Below, piece by piece: positions 24,739-33,890 of a DNA stretch of 55,130 bases. The notes beneath the pieces are model-generated. The model worked only from the letters and a program-made list of their open reading frames with translations, was not told where the DNA came from and made no database searches. The stretch covers positions 1-55,130 of the forward strand of contig JAILJP010000108.1 of the NCBI GenBank assembly GCA_024694625.1. The letters run 5' to 3'. The DNA is from Lachnospiraceae bacterium. GTDB taxonomy: Bacteria; Bacillota; Clostridia; Lachnospirales; Lachnospiraceae. Position numbers and translations under genes: made by a program. Every line of letters begins with the position of its first letter. Positions within the stretch are counted from its first letter, which is position 1.

Positions 24739-25513
24739 CTTCTGTCTCCTGTTTTTGATTTTCTTTTGCGATAAAATAAACCCGCTCACTATGTTTTGTA
24801 GGAGTCTCCAAGGTATCTGCATCAATACATTCTATAAATAAAAGTCCGGCTTTTTTCAAAAGCTCTTCTACTTTTTCCACAGTAAAACAATGCTGTACAT
24901 GGGTTTCAAAAAACTGTTCGAAATCCTCACAGCCATCCTGATACAACACATCTTTTTGGATGTAAAGGGTCAAATCATAGATATTGTTTTGGGTTTTTGG
25001 ATCGTACTCATTTTCCCAGATAAAGGAACCTTCTTCTCTGGTCTCCGCAAAGGTGTTGTCCTTTAATAGTTCCTCATACTTGTAAGGGGTATTCATATCA
25101 AACAAGAAAATACCGCCTTTTTCCAGATAATGATTCACCCGTTGAAACACTTCCAACAGGTCTTCCTCGGAAGGGATGTAATTTAAAGAGTCACAAAAGC
25201 TCACGAAACTTTTCACTGTTCCATGAAGTTCAAACTCTCGCATATCCTGAAGGGTATATAAAATATCTCCGGGCTGACGTTTTTCGTTGGCGATGGTTAA
25301 CATATCTTCGGATAAATCCATACCAATCATGGTAAAGCCGGCATCTGCCAAACGCTTTGTCATTTGACCGGTACCACAGCCCAAATCCACCACTACTCCG
25401 TCTTTTACACCGTAATCATATAGTAAATTCCGGGCATTCTTGGCCCAGGTATCATAGGGCACATTGTCCATAAATAAATCATATACATATGAAAAACTTA
25501 AATAAGAATCCAT
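24731..25513 (-). CDS. Class I SAM-dependent methyltransferase
   Basis: A 260-residue methyltransferase of unknown substrate. Motif I is VVDLGCGTGQMTKRLA (about residues 46-61), followed by the acidic post-I residue in GMDLSEDML and a DSLNYIPS loop. This is the small-molecule or protein type often found next to hslO in clostridia. I chose ATG 25513, preceded by GGAAAGG; the in-frame TTG at 25528 overlaps that SD. It is the first gene of a methyltransferase - hslO - nadE operon and is divergent from the membrane protein at 25666. Confidence 0.85.
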   Translation of the reverse strand: MDSYLSFSYVYDLFMDNVPYDTWAKNARNLLYDYGVKDGVVVDLGCGTGQMTKRLADAGFTMIGMDLSEDMLTIANEKRQPGDILYTLQDMREFELHGTVKSFVSFCDSLNYIPSEEDLLEVFQRVNHYLEKGGIFLFDMNTPYKYEELLKDNTFAETREEGSFIWENEYDPKTQNNIYDLTLYIQKDVLYQDGCEDFEQFFETHVQHCFTVEKVEELLKKAGLLFIECIDADTLETPTKHSERVYFIAKENQKQETEDE

Positions 25514-25665
25514 GCTTTTCCTTTCCAACCAATAAAAATCATGGACTTTTTCTCATAAAAAGCCAAATTAAAGTCTATCACATTTTCCCTTTATTTAGAA
25601 GTGTCGCCTTGATTATTTCAGGGGAAATCAGTATACTTTTTTATATATTTTTCAAGGAGAGGACT

Positions 25666-26709
25666 ATGGCGGAAAATTTTGAACATTACATTTCCAAAAA
25701 TATCAAAACCTATTACAGAAAAAGGTTGTTTTCTCCTCTTCTTTATCTGTTGTTGTTACTAATCCTTTCGATTATTTTCCCACTGCCGAATCTTGCGTTT
25801 CCCAAGGAAATAAAAGAAGGTACATCCTTGTCCAAGCTTTATGACAAGCGAACGTACTTTGTGGATGTTACCCTTCATGATTTGTACTTTACAGGATATA
25901 AAAAAGACTGGCTGGGCATTAATGTCGGTTACTTCTACTACACAATGTACAAAGATGACTGCATCATTGTTTTGTTAAAACCCAACACCTCCCAACAGGG
26001 AGCGCCGGAAATTGAAGAGTTGACCATTCGGGCACAGATTCTCCCCAATGCCACATCGGAAAATTTGTTGCTGGAGAATCTGGCGGAGGATTTATCCTGG
26101 AGTTCCTCCGGAATCAAAAAAACCGTCTCATCCATTATGCTTTCGGAGCCGGATGGATGCGGTCCCCGAGCAGCCCTGCTACGCTACTTTGTGATTCTAT
26201 CTATTTTGTACAGTTTATTTACAATGATCACCTATGGGCTTTACATACTTCGACCGGAGTTTTCTCCTCCCATTCGAAAGTTAACTCCATACGGAAAACC
26301 CAAACGGATTTTAGTGGAAGCCGAGGAAGAATTGTTAACCTTACCTCAGCTGGCTACCGATGATATGTTTATTACCGAGCACTACTTTATTGAAACCTCC
26401 AGCTACGGTGTAGCGGTGGTTCCCATACAGGAAATCATATGGATTTACAAATACTCCACCTTGCATAAATTACTGTGGCATCATTTTTCCATATCCTATA
26501 CCCTGTATATCACCGCAGGAAAGCGACAGTACATCAAATGTCCAAAGAACACCAAGACGGATATTGACGGTATTATGGATTACCTTGCAGAAGCAAATCA
26601 CAATATACTGGTGGGCTTCTCCGAAGAAAACCGAAAGACAGTGGAAGAAATCCAAGGCGATTTCATTCCCCTTAGGAAATTACTTGATTTCTTAAGTCAG
26701 CGCATATAA
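25666..26709 (+). CDS. Membrane protein of unknown function
   Basis: A 347-residue protein with one N-terminal membrane helix (about 20-40), an extracytoplasmic region of about 130 residues, a second helix (about 170-195) and a cytoplasmic C-terminal half that contains a PH-like segment (a repeated pattern around FITEHYFIETSSYGVAVVPIQEI). It may belong to a Lachnospiraceae family such as DUF6709, but I am not sure of that name. I chose the ATG at 25666, preceded by AAGGAGAGG; the frame is open further upstream, but that part has no SD and overlaps the divergent promoter region. The gene ends at a bidirectional terminator facing the vanW-like gene. Confidence 0.72.
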   Translation: MAENFEHYISKNIKTYYRKRLFSPLLYLLLLLILSIIFPLPNLAFPKEIKEGTSLSKLYDKRTYFVDVTLHDLYFTGYKKDWLGINVGYFYYTMYKDDCIIVLLKPNTSQQGAPEIEELTIRAQILPNATSENLLLENLAEDLSWSSSGIKKTVSSIMLSEPDGCGPRAALLRYFVILSILYSLFTMITYGLYILRPEFSPPIRKLTPYGKPKRILVEAEEELLTLPQLATDDMFITEHYFIETSSYGVAVVPIQEIIWIYKYSTLHKLLWHHFSISYTLYITAGKRQYIKCPKNTKTDIDGIMDYLAEANHNILVGFSEENRKTVEEIQGDFIPLRKLLDFLSQRI

Positions 26710-26755
26710 AAAAGGATATTCCAAATATATATTTGGAATATCCTTTTCTTTTACT
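26710..26755. terminator. Bidirectional terminator between convergent genes
   Basis: A perfect palindrome from 26710 to 26747 (AAAAGGATATTCCAAATAT and its complement) followed by a T-rich tail, with A-rich sequence on the other side. It lies between the stops of the membrane protein gene (plus) and the VanW gene (minus). Confidence 0.9.
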
Positions 26756-28384
26756 TTATTCACTATCTGATGAAGAATCAGAACTAGACTCTGAACTTTC
26801 AGAACTCTCACTGGATTTTTTGGAATCAGAATCACTGTCTTCCTTTTCGGACTCTTCTTCCGCTTTCTTCGCCTGTTCTGCCGCTTGTGCCTGGGCCTGA
26901 GCTTCTGCTGCCGCTTGCGCCTGAGCCGCATCATTCCACTGAGCGATTGCGGACTGAATGGTGGCCAAATCCTGAGATGCCACTGCGGAGTTTACTGCAC
27001 CGCTAGCCTCTGCATTTGCGGAAGCAATTCCTACAGAATAAACCGCATCCACCTTTTTATAGGTACTGTGGTTAAACTCTTCTCTGCTTTGTTCCACTCC
27101 GTTCATATAAACGATCTTAATCAACTTGGCAACATAACCGGTATAAGCACTGGTGGTCTTCGCCATGTATCCAATGGGCTGAGTGGAATCTGCAGTATAA
27201 ACAGTAAGGGGATCGGTCTGTTCTACGATTTCGCTAACAAAATCAACGGTACGTCCCGCTTCTCTTGTATCTTTTCCGTAAACATTACAGGTAATGGTGG
27301 AACCGTTTGTAATGAGTTCCAAATAAATGGGATACTCTGTATTGTTTGTAAATTTCAAGTCCTTGTAGTCTCCGGCGATGGCTGCATCAGCAGAAGGATC
27401 TACGTAATGTACCGTCATGGAGTGAGGATAACGTTCATCAATTTGTAACTCTGCTCGAATTACCGCATTGTAAATGGTGGAAGAAATCTGACACACACCA
27501 CCACCAACGGCTTCTACTGTCTGGCCATTTTCATAGGCACCTGCCATAGCGTATCCGTTTGCTTCTGTAATGGGATTTAATTTTTCCGCAATGGAAATCT
27601 GCTCTCCCGGATACAATACAGTACCGTTAATTTTAGAAGCACCGTTTGCTACGTTGGTTTTTCTTCCAGAAGCCGATGTAGAATAATCTGTGGAGTAGGT
27701 TCCCATCTTATCCGTCACGGCCTGCAATTCCTCTGCAGAACCTTCCGGTTCCACAACTGTAGTGGTAAGCGCAATCTTGCAATCACTTCCATCCCAGTTT
27801 TTGCTAACATAGTTCACAATCTCATCTGCAGCATCGTCCACATTGATGGTATAACCGCTTTCACCTTCGATTAACTGGAACTCTCCGTCCACTCTGGTAA
27901 GGCCATAGTTTACCGGTTCCTTTTCCAATTCAGACATGTGATCCTGCAAATAAGTGGAAATCACTGCATTACTTACGGAAGGAGTAATGGTAAAATCCTT
28001 GGTTCCTCCGTTTTTCAGGTTTTGATTTGCTTCAAAACGTTCAATGATATTTCCTGTTTCACCGTAGTAGAATGCTTTTTCTACCACTGCTTCACTTTCA
28101 ATATCTACCTGTAAATCCGATCCTTTACAGACCAATGTATTGTCATCTGCTTTTAAGGTAATCTCAGCATCGCTATACTTTTCCACTTCCGAAGAAATTG
28201 CTGAAATTGCCTCTTCCTTTGTCATTCCGGAAACATCAATTCCGTTGATTGAAATTCCATCCAAAATCACAGTACGTTCGGTTTCTTCTCCATGACTGTA
28301 AATTACGCCAAAGGAGCAAAGCAAAATTGCTATTATTCCAATGATAAATACTCTTGATAAAACATGAAATCTAGTCCTACTCAT
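26756..28384 (-). CDS. VanW family protein with peptidoglycan-binding domain and acidic Ser-rich tail
   Basis: An envelope-associated protein of 542 residues. The N-terminal helix (about 10-28) is a signal or anchor; PG_binding_4-like domains follow (about 40-200), then the VanW domain (about 215-400) with its hallmark GGGVCQISSTIYNAVI. VanW's biochemical role is not settled; the family is linked to vancomycin-resistance clusters and wall metabolism. The C-terminus is an Ala/Gln-rich helix followed by about 35 residues of Ser, Asp, Glu and Lys, very like the tail of the L,D-transpeptidase at 18102. I chose ATG 28384 because GAGGG lies at proper spacing; an ATG five codons earlier has no SD. 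Confidence 0.88.
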   Translation of the reverse strand: MSRTRFHVLSRVFIIGIIAILLCSFGVIYSHGEETERTVILDGISINGIDVSGMTKEEAISAISSEVEKYSDAEITLKADDNTLVCKGSDLQVDIESEAVVEKAFYYGETGNIIERFEANQNLKNGGTKDFTITPSVSNAVISTYLQDHMSELEKEPVNYGLTRVDGEFQLIEGESGYTINVDDAADEIVNYVSKNWDGSDCKIALTTTVVEPEGSAEELQAVTDKMGTYSTDYSTSASGRKTNVANGASKINGTVLYPGEQISIAEKLNPITEANGYAMAGAYENGQTVEAVGGGVCQISSTIYNAVIRAELQIDERYPHSMTVHYVDPSADAAIAGDYKDLKFTNNTEYPIYLELITNGSTITCNVYGKDTREAGRTVDFVSEIVEQTDPLTVYTADSTQPIGYMAKTTSAYTGYVAKLIKIVYMNGVEQSREEFNHSTYKKVDAVYSVGIASANAEASGAVNSAVASQDLATIQSAIAQWNDAAQAQAAAEAQAQAQAAEQAKKAEEESEKEDSDSDSKKSSESSESSESSSDSSSDSE

Positions 28385-28456
28385 TTCATTCCCTCTCATC
28401 TAAACACTAAACCTAAGGAATTATAGCACTAACCATTGGAAAAAACAATTTAACTT

Positions 28457-29005
28457 TTAAAAGAGAATACCGTCCTTTTTGTTCAAAATTTCCATAATTG
28501 TAGAAAACAATTTTTCCCGATTTACCGGTTTTAAAAGATACCCATCGGGACGAAGGGCCAATGCCGCAGTAATCTGCGCCCGGTCATTTACTCCCGTAAG
28601 AAAAATAATGGGAATATCCTTGTATGTGGGGTGTTGCCGTATGGCCATCATAGTTTCCGGTCCGTTCATCAAAGGCATCTCATAATCCAGCAAAATCACA
28701 TCCGGCGTTTCCATGGAAATAGTATTCAAAGCCTTCTTTCCAGAATTGGCAATGGATACATCATACATTTCATCCAACATGCTTTTTATGTTTCGGAGTG
28801 TACCGGCGTCATCGTCCACCACCATTACCTTTTGCTTTTGATTCAGGCGCTTGTCCAAATCCAGTCCTTCTTCTCCTAAATCCAAATCTTCCAGTTTAAT
28901 ATCCTCGATGTTTAACTCTTTCAGCTGGCTATCCAAAAAATCCATATCCAACTCCATGTCATCCATGTCAAAATTCAAGTTATCAAGATTAAAATCATCT
29001 TTCAT
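28457..29005 (-). CDS. Single-domain response regulator with acidic N-terminal extension
   Basis: A 182-residue protein. The C-terminal receiver domain (about 58-180) has the acidic pocket DDD near residue 64, the phosphoacceptor D107 in LLDYEMP, the Thr in FLTG and the Lys in LLKP. It has no output domain. The first 55 residues are a repetitive Leu/Asp/Met/Phe segment (for example DNLNFDMDDMELDMD) of very low pI, perhaps a docking helix. It starts 9 bases after the giant hybrid kinase and is almost surely its partner, receiving phosphate from the kinase's HPt domain. SD is AAGGTGAG. Confidence 0.9.
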   Translation of the reverse strand: MKDDFNLDNLNFDMDDMELDMDFLDSQLKELNIEDIKLEDLDLGEEGLDLDKRLNQKQKVMVVDDDAGTLRNIKSMLDEMYDVSIANSGKKALNTISMETPDVILLDYEMPLMNGPETMMAIRQHPTYKDIPIIFLTGVNDRAQITAALALRPDGYLLKPVNREKLFSTIMEILNKKDGILF

Positions 29006-29014
29006 AGTCTCACC

Positions 29015-32000
29015 TTACTTTCTCTTTAGAATATCCAGCATTTTTTGCAATTCTTCTTTTGCCATATCTTCATCCAGATTTACCACCGCAGCCTCAACAT
29101 TGGGGATAAACCTGTCTGCATCCTCGCTAAAGGTATATTGCTTAAACCTCTTCACAGCCATGTCCGCAGTATCCACATTCATTTCGTGGAGGGATTTTAA
29201 TATAATCTGAGCGAATTTAAAGCAGGTTTCTACATCAGCCTGTTCTTTTTCCACTTCTTCCTCTTCTCCGATACCAAAGGCGCCTTTGATCTTGTCCCGG
29301 TAGGAATCCCATTCGTACATAAAAACAGGATGAAGAGCAAAAACCACATCTATCTTATGATCTCTAGCTGCAAATTCCAAAAGTTTTGCAGGTCCGGCCA
29401 AAGGAATCAATCCCACGGTGGCTGCCAATCCCTTCATAGCATGTACCAAAATGCGATACTGGGCATAGTTGGAATCACTCTGGTCTAAGCATAGACGATC
29501 ATAATAATCGTTTAACTTTTTACTTTGTACCGGAATCAATGTGTAAAATTCACTTAAAGATTCCTTTAGAAGTTCCCGACTGGGCAAATGTAACCAGGCA
29601 TAGTTCCAATCCAATCCATCGATACCCGGCATATCCGCCGGCGCCGTTCCTCCCTGTTCCAACATCTGCTCTGAAACTTCCTCCGTCACAGGAGACATCA
29701 TTTCTTCCGGAAGATTTTCTTTAATGGCTTCTTCTAACTGACCATAGACAATGGGCTTTGCAATAAATCCATCAAATCCTGCGTCAATATAACGCTCCTT
29801 TGAACCCGCAATGGCATTGGCTGTCAGTGCATAAATGGGGGTATGTTGATTCGGTCCCCCTTCCATTTGACGAATGCGCTTCATGGCCTCCAAGCCATCC
29901 ACGCCCGGCATCATATGATCCATAAGAATCATGTTAAAGCATTGTTTTGAAGCAATCTCCACTGCTTCTTCTCCGCCGGTAGCCTCCACGATTTGCATCT
30001 TTGTAACTTTTAACAGACTGCTTACCACCTGACGGTTCATCTTGTTGTCATCCACCACCAGTATCTTTGCTTCCGGAGCCACAAAACTTCCTCCGGAATG
30101 ATGTTCCTCAAACACTTGAGTATAAGTAGGATCATAGGTTTCACCCAAAATGCTGTCATCTGCAATCTCCTGATCCAAAACAAAGTAAAACTTGGAACCT
30201 TTTCCATAGGAGGATTCCACTTTTAATTCTGAGCCCATTAACTGTAGGAATTCATAACTGATGTTCAGTCCCAATCCAGAACCTTCCACATGGTAGTTTT
30301 CCTTTAATTCCAAGCGTTTGTAAACATCAAATAAAGCAGGTAAATCCTCTTCTTTGATACCAATACCCGTATCCTGAACTTCCACATAAAGATGTAGAAT
30401 GTTTTCTTCTCTTTGGCCTCTGATTCGAAGCCAGATACCTCCTTCTCTGGTATACTTCACCGCATTGGTTAAAAGATTGATCATAACCTGTTTGATACGC
30501 ATCTCGTCACCAATCAGTTTTCGAGGTAGCGTTTTATCCACTTCCACCGTCAATCCCAAATCCGTATCGGTAGTACGTTGCACCACAATATTAAACAGCG
30601 TATGAATCATATCCCCCAAATCATATTCCACCGGGGTAATCTCCATTTTTCCAGATTCAATTTTTGAACTGTCCAAAATCTGATTTACCAAAGAAAGCAA
30701 ATGTTGGCCTGCTCCGTAGATATCATTGGCATATTCCAAAATCTTTGTGTCATTTGACTCCCGAAGAATCATTTCATCCATACCTAAAACCGCATTGATG
30801 GGGGTACGGATTTCATGAGACATACCTGCCAAAAACTTCGTCTTTGCATTGTTTGCCCGCTCGGTTTCTTCCTTGGCTTCTTTAATTTCCACATACTGTC
30901 GTTCAATGGTGGAAAGATTTCTGAAGTTGGTAAAGGTCCAAACCAAGAAGAACAAAAACATGAATGCCACCGTCATGGTATAAATACGAAAATAAGTCTT
31001 TTCATACATCTTTGCTTCTTTGTGAATTTTAAATACCTGACTGGAAACCACCTTTTGGGTATGCTCATCTAAAATTTCCATGCAAAAATCATAATCCCCG
31101 TATTTCAAATTGGAAATCACCAAAGGTTCCACTCCACTTTGTCGTGTCATTACCCTGGTGGAATCCTCCAATCCTTTGATGTAATACACTACAATTGGAT
31201 TTTTATTGTCAAAGTTCAAAACACCGGGGCTGATTTCAACCTTTCCGATACCTGCCGGGACCTGATAAACTCCCCTTTCCTTTTCCACATTCTGATCTTC
31301 AAAGTTCATATAATCCACAGAGAGAATGTATTCTTTCGTTTCCTGCATATAATCCTTGGCACGAATGCTTCGCACTCCATCACCGCAGCAGAAATATAAA
31401 GTCTGATTCTCTTCATCTACCACATTGTAACCATCAGAATACAGTTCCGTGTCCAAACCTCTCATTTGATCGTATAAGGTATAAGAATAGAGTTCCGGAT
31501 TTTCCAACACATCCTCTACATCTGCAATATAAACGCCGGCACTGGAGGTCACCCACAGTTCACCGTCTTCCATCAAATATGCATTGTAATTGTTCATATA
31601 AGGGAAGTTGGAAAGCTTTTGCACCTTTTCTCTGTCATCATAGTAGATGGCATTGGATGTAATATATAAATACCCCTCACCGCAGGTAGCAGCTCTTTCT
31701 ACCACCAATGAGGAAAGGCCTTCTCTCTTATCGATATGTTCAATCAGTTTGTCATCCTGAAATACATACACACCGTCACCATCGGAACAACATAAAAGCT
31801 TATGGTCCTTGGTTTCTAACAAATCCAATATCCGAGGCACTTCCATCCCTTGGTCTTTATTGTACTGTTTTACTACTTGCTCATTTTGAAAGAAATACAC
31901 TCCGTTCATGGAGGCTGCCGCCATGATACCGTCAGACAGTTCCAAGGTCATATAGAAGCTTTCGCCACCCACTTCTTTTTCTTCAACGGCTTCTACGGAT

Positions 32001-33859
32001 TCCACAATTCGATTATAGGAAACAGTTCTTCCATCCTTTGTCACTTCAATCAAGCCACCGGAACCGTTTAAGCACACCCAAAGATTTCCCGCACTGTCCT
32101 TGTTGATATGACGGACGTTTTCCCCTTTGAAATAGTCTAAAAAGTCATAGAAAACTTCGGTCCCGTATTGACTTCCTACGTTTTCGATGCGAAGGCCGTT
32201 TTCCGTACCGATATATAATTCCTCATTTTCCAAATACAGACAGTTCACCTGCCCCACACCACCTGGCAAGTAAGCGGTGGGATTTTGAAAATCATTTTTG
32301 GAAATTTTGATAACTCCCTGTTTTCTGGAAGTCCCCCAAATGTTGTTCTGGGCATCCACAAAAGCGGTAGTAATGTCGGAATAATAGTTTTCTTGGGTAA
32401 AATCTGTAAATACACCATTTGCATCTACAAATCCCATTCCAAAGTTAGCTCCCACCAAAAGGATGTTCAAATCCTCCATATAGGTTAGGCAGTTGATATC
32501 GGTTACCTCTCCGGTATCGATGCGCTCCATCAATTCCAAAGCACCGCCATGAATACGATAATGCTCCACAATATTAGAGGAAGTTCCTAAATAGAATTCA
32601 CTGTCTCCTGCCCAGGATATACTGGTATAGTGGGTATCTTCCAACTCGCAATACAATCGATAGGTCAAAACCTCATTTCGAAGGATTGCTAAGCTTCCAT
32701 TTTGCATAACACAGGAAAGCAAATCAGAGTCATTGGTATCCAAGGCAACGATATTTGATAACACTTCATAGGATTCAAAAAACCCCACCACGCCGGAGGC
32801 ACGAATCACTGTAAGATAGGAAGATGTACCCACATAGATATTGTGGTCTTTTCCCTCACGAATGGATTTGATGGTTTCGGAAGGCATGCCTCGGGCTGAA
32901 TTATACAAAATTGTTTCTTCCGTATTCGGGTTGTAACGAATCACACCGATATCACCGGTTCCAATCCACAAATATCCCCTACTATCACAAAGCAGACAGG
33001 TTACATTGGTAATATTCCTGTCGGTTTTTATCTTTTCATATTTAATACCATTATCCCGATAAAGGCCGGAATATCCACCAACCCATATATAACCGTCCTT
33101 GGTTTGTGCCATGGCATTGGCCTCAGGAGAGGCTAGGCCCTCCGAAGTACCATAAACGGCGCAGACATAATCACGAATAGTGATTTCATTTGCTGCCTCT
33201 ACCTCCAGTTTGGTACCCGCACCTGCAAAAAGAAGGCAAACCAGTGCAACAGTCCCCAAAGATACGATCTCCCGGAAATCCCGTTTGGATATTTTTTGAT
33301 AGATTCCAATCAAAGACATGACAATCAATACGTCCAAAATCTTATCTGGAAAATCCACCAATCCCTCTCCCAACAACGCCGGTAAAATAGGAATGCCCAT
33401 ACGATCTTCTATCATTTCTGCCAAGGCATCTCCCCAAACATTTCCGGTATAGCCGCCGTAAAAGAAAATATTTAAAGGGAAGGAGCAAAGAATAGCCACT
33501 ACAGATGCACTTACACTGCAGGAAAAAACGCGAAATGAACTAAGGGTCTTATCCCTTGGGAATACGACCCCTACAATTATGCCAACCATCCCCGCTACAC
33601 CACTGTAAACCAAAGCGGAATGATCGTAGAAGGAAAACAATACAGAAAAGACAACCCCTGTAATACAACCTGCATACGGTCCTAAAACAGCAGCCGTCAA
33701 AAAGGTCCCCACACTGTCAAACCAAATGGGAAGCTGTAAATAAGACGCCAAAAACCTTCCGCCGATATTTAGGGCAATTCCAACTGCAATCAACAAGAAA
33801 CTTGAAATGCGAATGGGAAACATCCATTTTTTTAAGTTTAGTTTTTTCTTCTTTTTCAT
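29015..33859 (-). CDS. Giant hybrid histidine kinase with ECF-S-like membrane domain and beta-propeller
   Basis: A 1614-residue one-protein phosphorelay. Residues about 15-210 form a six-helix membrane domain that looks like an ECF transporter S component (DSVGTFLTAAVLGPYAG). An extracytoplasmic propeller of two-component regulator repeats follows (about 225-860; motifs such as GYIWVGGYSGLYR and YLWIGTG), then a Y_Y_Y-like domain (about 870-945), a membrane helix (about 955-978), HisKA with H1015 (MSHEIRTP), HATPase_c (N-box near 1130, GSGLGLN near 1197), a receiver with D1314 and an HPt domain with H1473. The C-terminal half is HTCS-like, as used for glycan sensing in Bacteroidetes, but no AraC output is fused. 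I chose ATG 33859 (SD GGAG, 8 nt); a GTG at 33865 is too close to it. Partners are the lipoprotein upstream and the receiver protein downstream. Confidence 0.9.
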   Translation of the reverse strand: MKKKKKLNLKKWMFPIRISSFLLIAVGIALNIGGRFLASYLQLPIWFDSVGTFLTAAVLGPYAGCITGVVFSVLFSFYDHSALVYSGVAGMVGIIVGVVFPRDKTLSSFRVFSCSVSASVVAILCSFPLNIFFYGGYTGNVWGDALAEMIEDRMGIPILPALLGEGLVDFPDKILDVLIVMSLIGIYQKISKRDFREIVSLGTVALVCLLFAGAGTKLEVEAANEITIRDYVCAVYGTSEGLASPEANAMAQTKDGYIWVGGYSGLYRDNGIKYEKIKTDRNITNVTCLLCDSRGYLWIGTGDIGVIRYNPNTEETILYNSARGMPSETIKSIREGKDHNIYVGTSSYLTVIRASGVVGFFESYEVLSNIVALDTNDSDLLSCVMQNGSLAILRNEVLTYRLYCELEDTHYTSISWAGDSEFYLGTSSNIVEHYRIHGGALELMERIDTGEVTDINCLTYMEDLNILLVGANFGMGFVDANGVFTDFTQENYYSDITTAFVDAQNNIWGTSRKQGVIKISKNDFQNPTAYLPGGVGQVNCLYLENEELYIGTENGLRIENVGSQYGTEVFYDFLDYFKGENVRHINKDSAGNLWVCLNGSGGLIEVTKDGRTVSYNRIVESVEAVEEKEVGGESFYMTLELSDGIMAAASMNGVYFFQNEQVVKQYNKDQGMEVPRILDLLETKDHKLLCCSDGDGVYVFQDDKLIEHIDKREGLSSLVVERAATCGEGYLYITSNAIYYDDREKVQKLSNFPYMNNYNAYLMEDGELWVTSSAGVYIADVEDVLENPELYSYTLYDQMRGLDTELYSDGYNVVDEENQTLYFCCGDGVRSIRAKDYMQETKEYILSVDYMNFEDQNVEKERGVYQVPAGIGKVEISPGVLNFDNKNPIVVYYIKGLEDSTRVMTRQSGVEPLVISNLKYGDYDFCMEILDEHTQKVVSSQVFKIHKEAKMYEKTYFRIYTMTVAFMFLFFLVWTFTNFRNLSTIERQYVEIKEAKEETERANNAKTKFLAGMSHEIRTPINAVLGMDEMILRESNDTKILEYANDIYGAGQHLLSLVNQILDSSKIESGKMEITPVEYDLGDMIHTLFNIVVQRTTDTDLGLTVEVDKTLPRKLIGDEMRIKQVMINLLTNAVKYTREGGIWLRIRGQREENILHLYVEVQDTGIGIKEEDLPALFDVYKRLELKENYHVEGSGLGLNISYEFLQLMGSELKVESSYGKGSKFYFVLDQEIADDSILGETYDPTYTQVFEEHHSGGSFVAPEAKILVVDDNKMNRQVVSSLLKVTKMQIVEATGGEEAVEIASKQCFNMILMDHMMPGVDGLEAMKRIRQMEGGPNQHTPIYALTANAIAGSKERYIDAGFDGFIAKPIVYGQLEEAIKENLPEEMMSPVTEEVSEQMLEQGGTAPADMPGIDGLDWNYAWLHLPSRELLKESLSEFYTLIPVQSKKLNDYYDRLCLDQSDSNYAQYRILVHAMKGLAATVGLIPLAGPAKLLEFAARDHKIDVVFALHPVFMYEWDSYRDKIKGAFGIGEEEEVEKEQADVETCFKFAQIILKSLHEMNVDTADMAVKRFKQYTFSEDADRFIPNVEAAVVNLDEDMAKEELQKMLDILKRK

Positions 33860-33890
33860 ACGCACTGCTCCAACCGTTACAAAAAAAGGA

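Noticed and set aside
23863-24825. Longer hslO start 29 codons upstream
   Set aside because: The extra segment lies inside the methyltransferase gene, is not Hsp33-like, and the internal ATG matches the family start.
25489-25665. Upstream extension of the membrane protein at 25666
   Set aside because: It overlaps the divergent methyltransferase start and lacks an SD, while 25666 has AAGGAGAGG.
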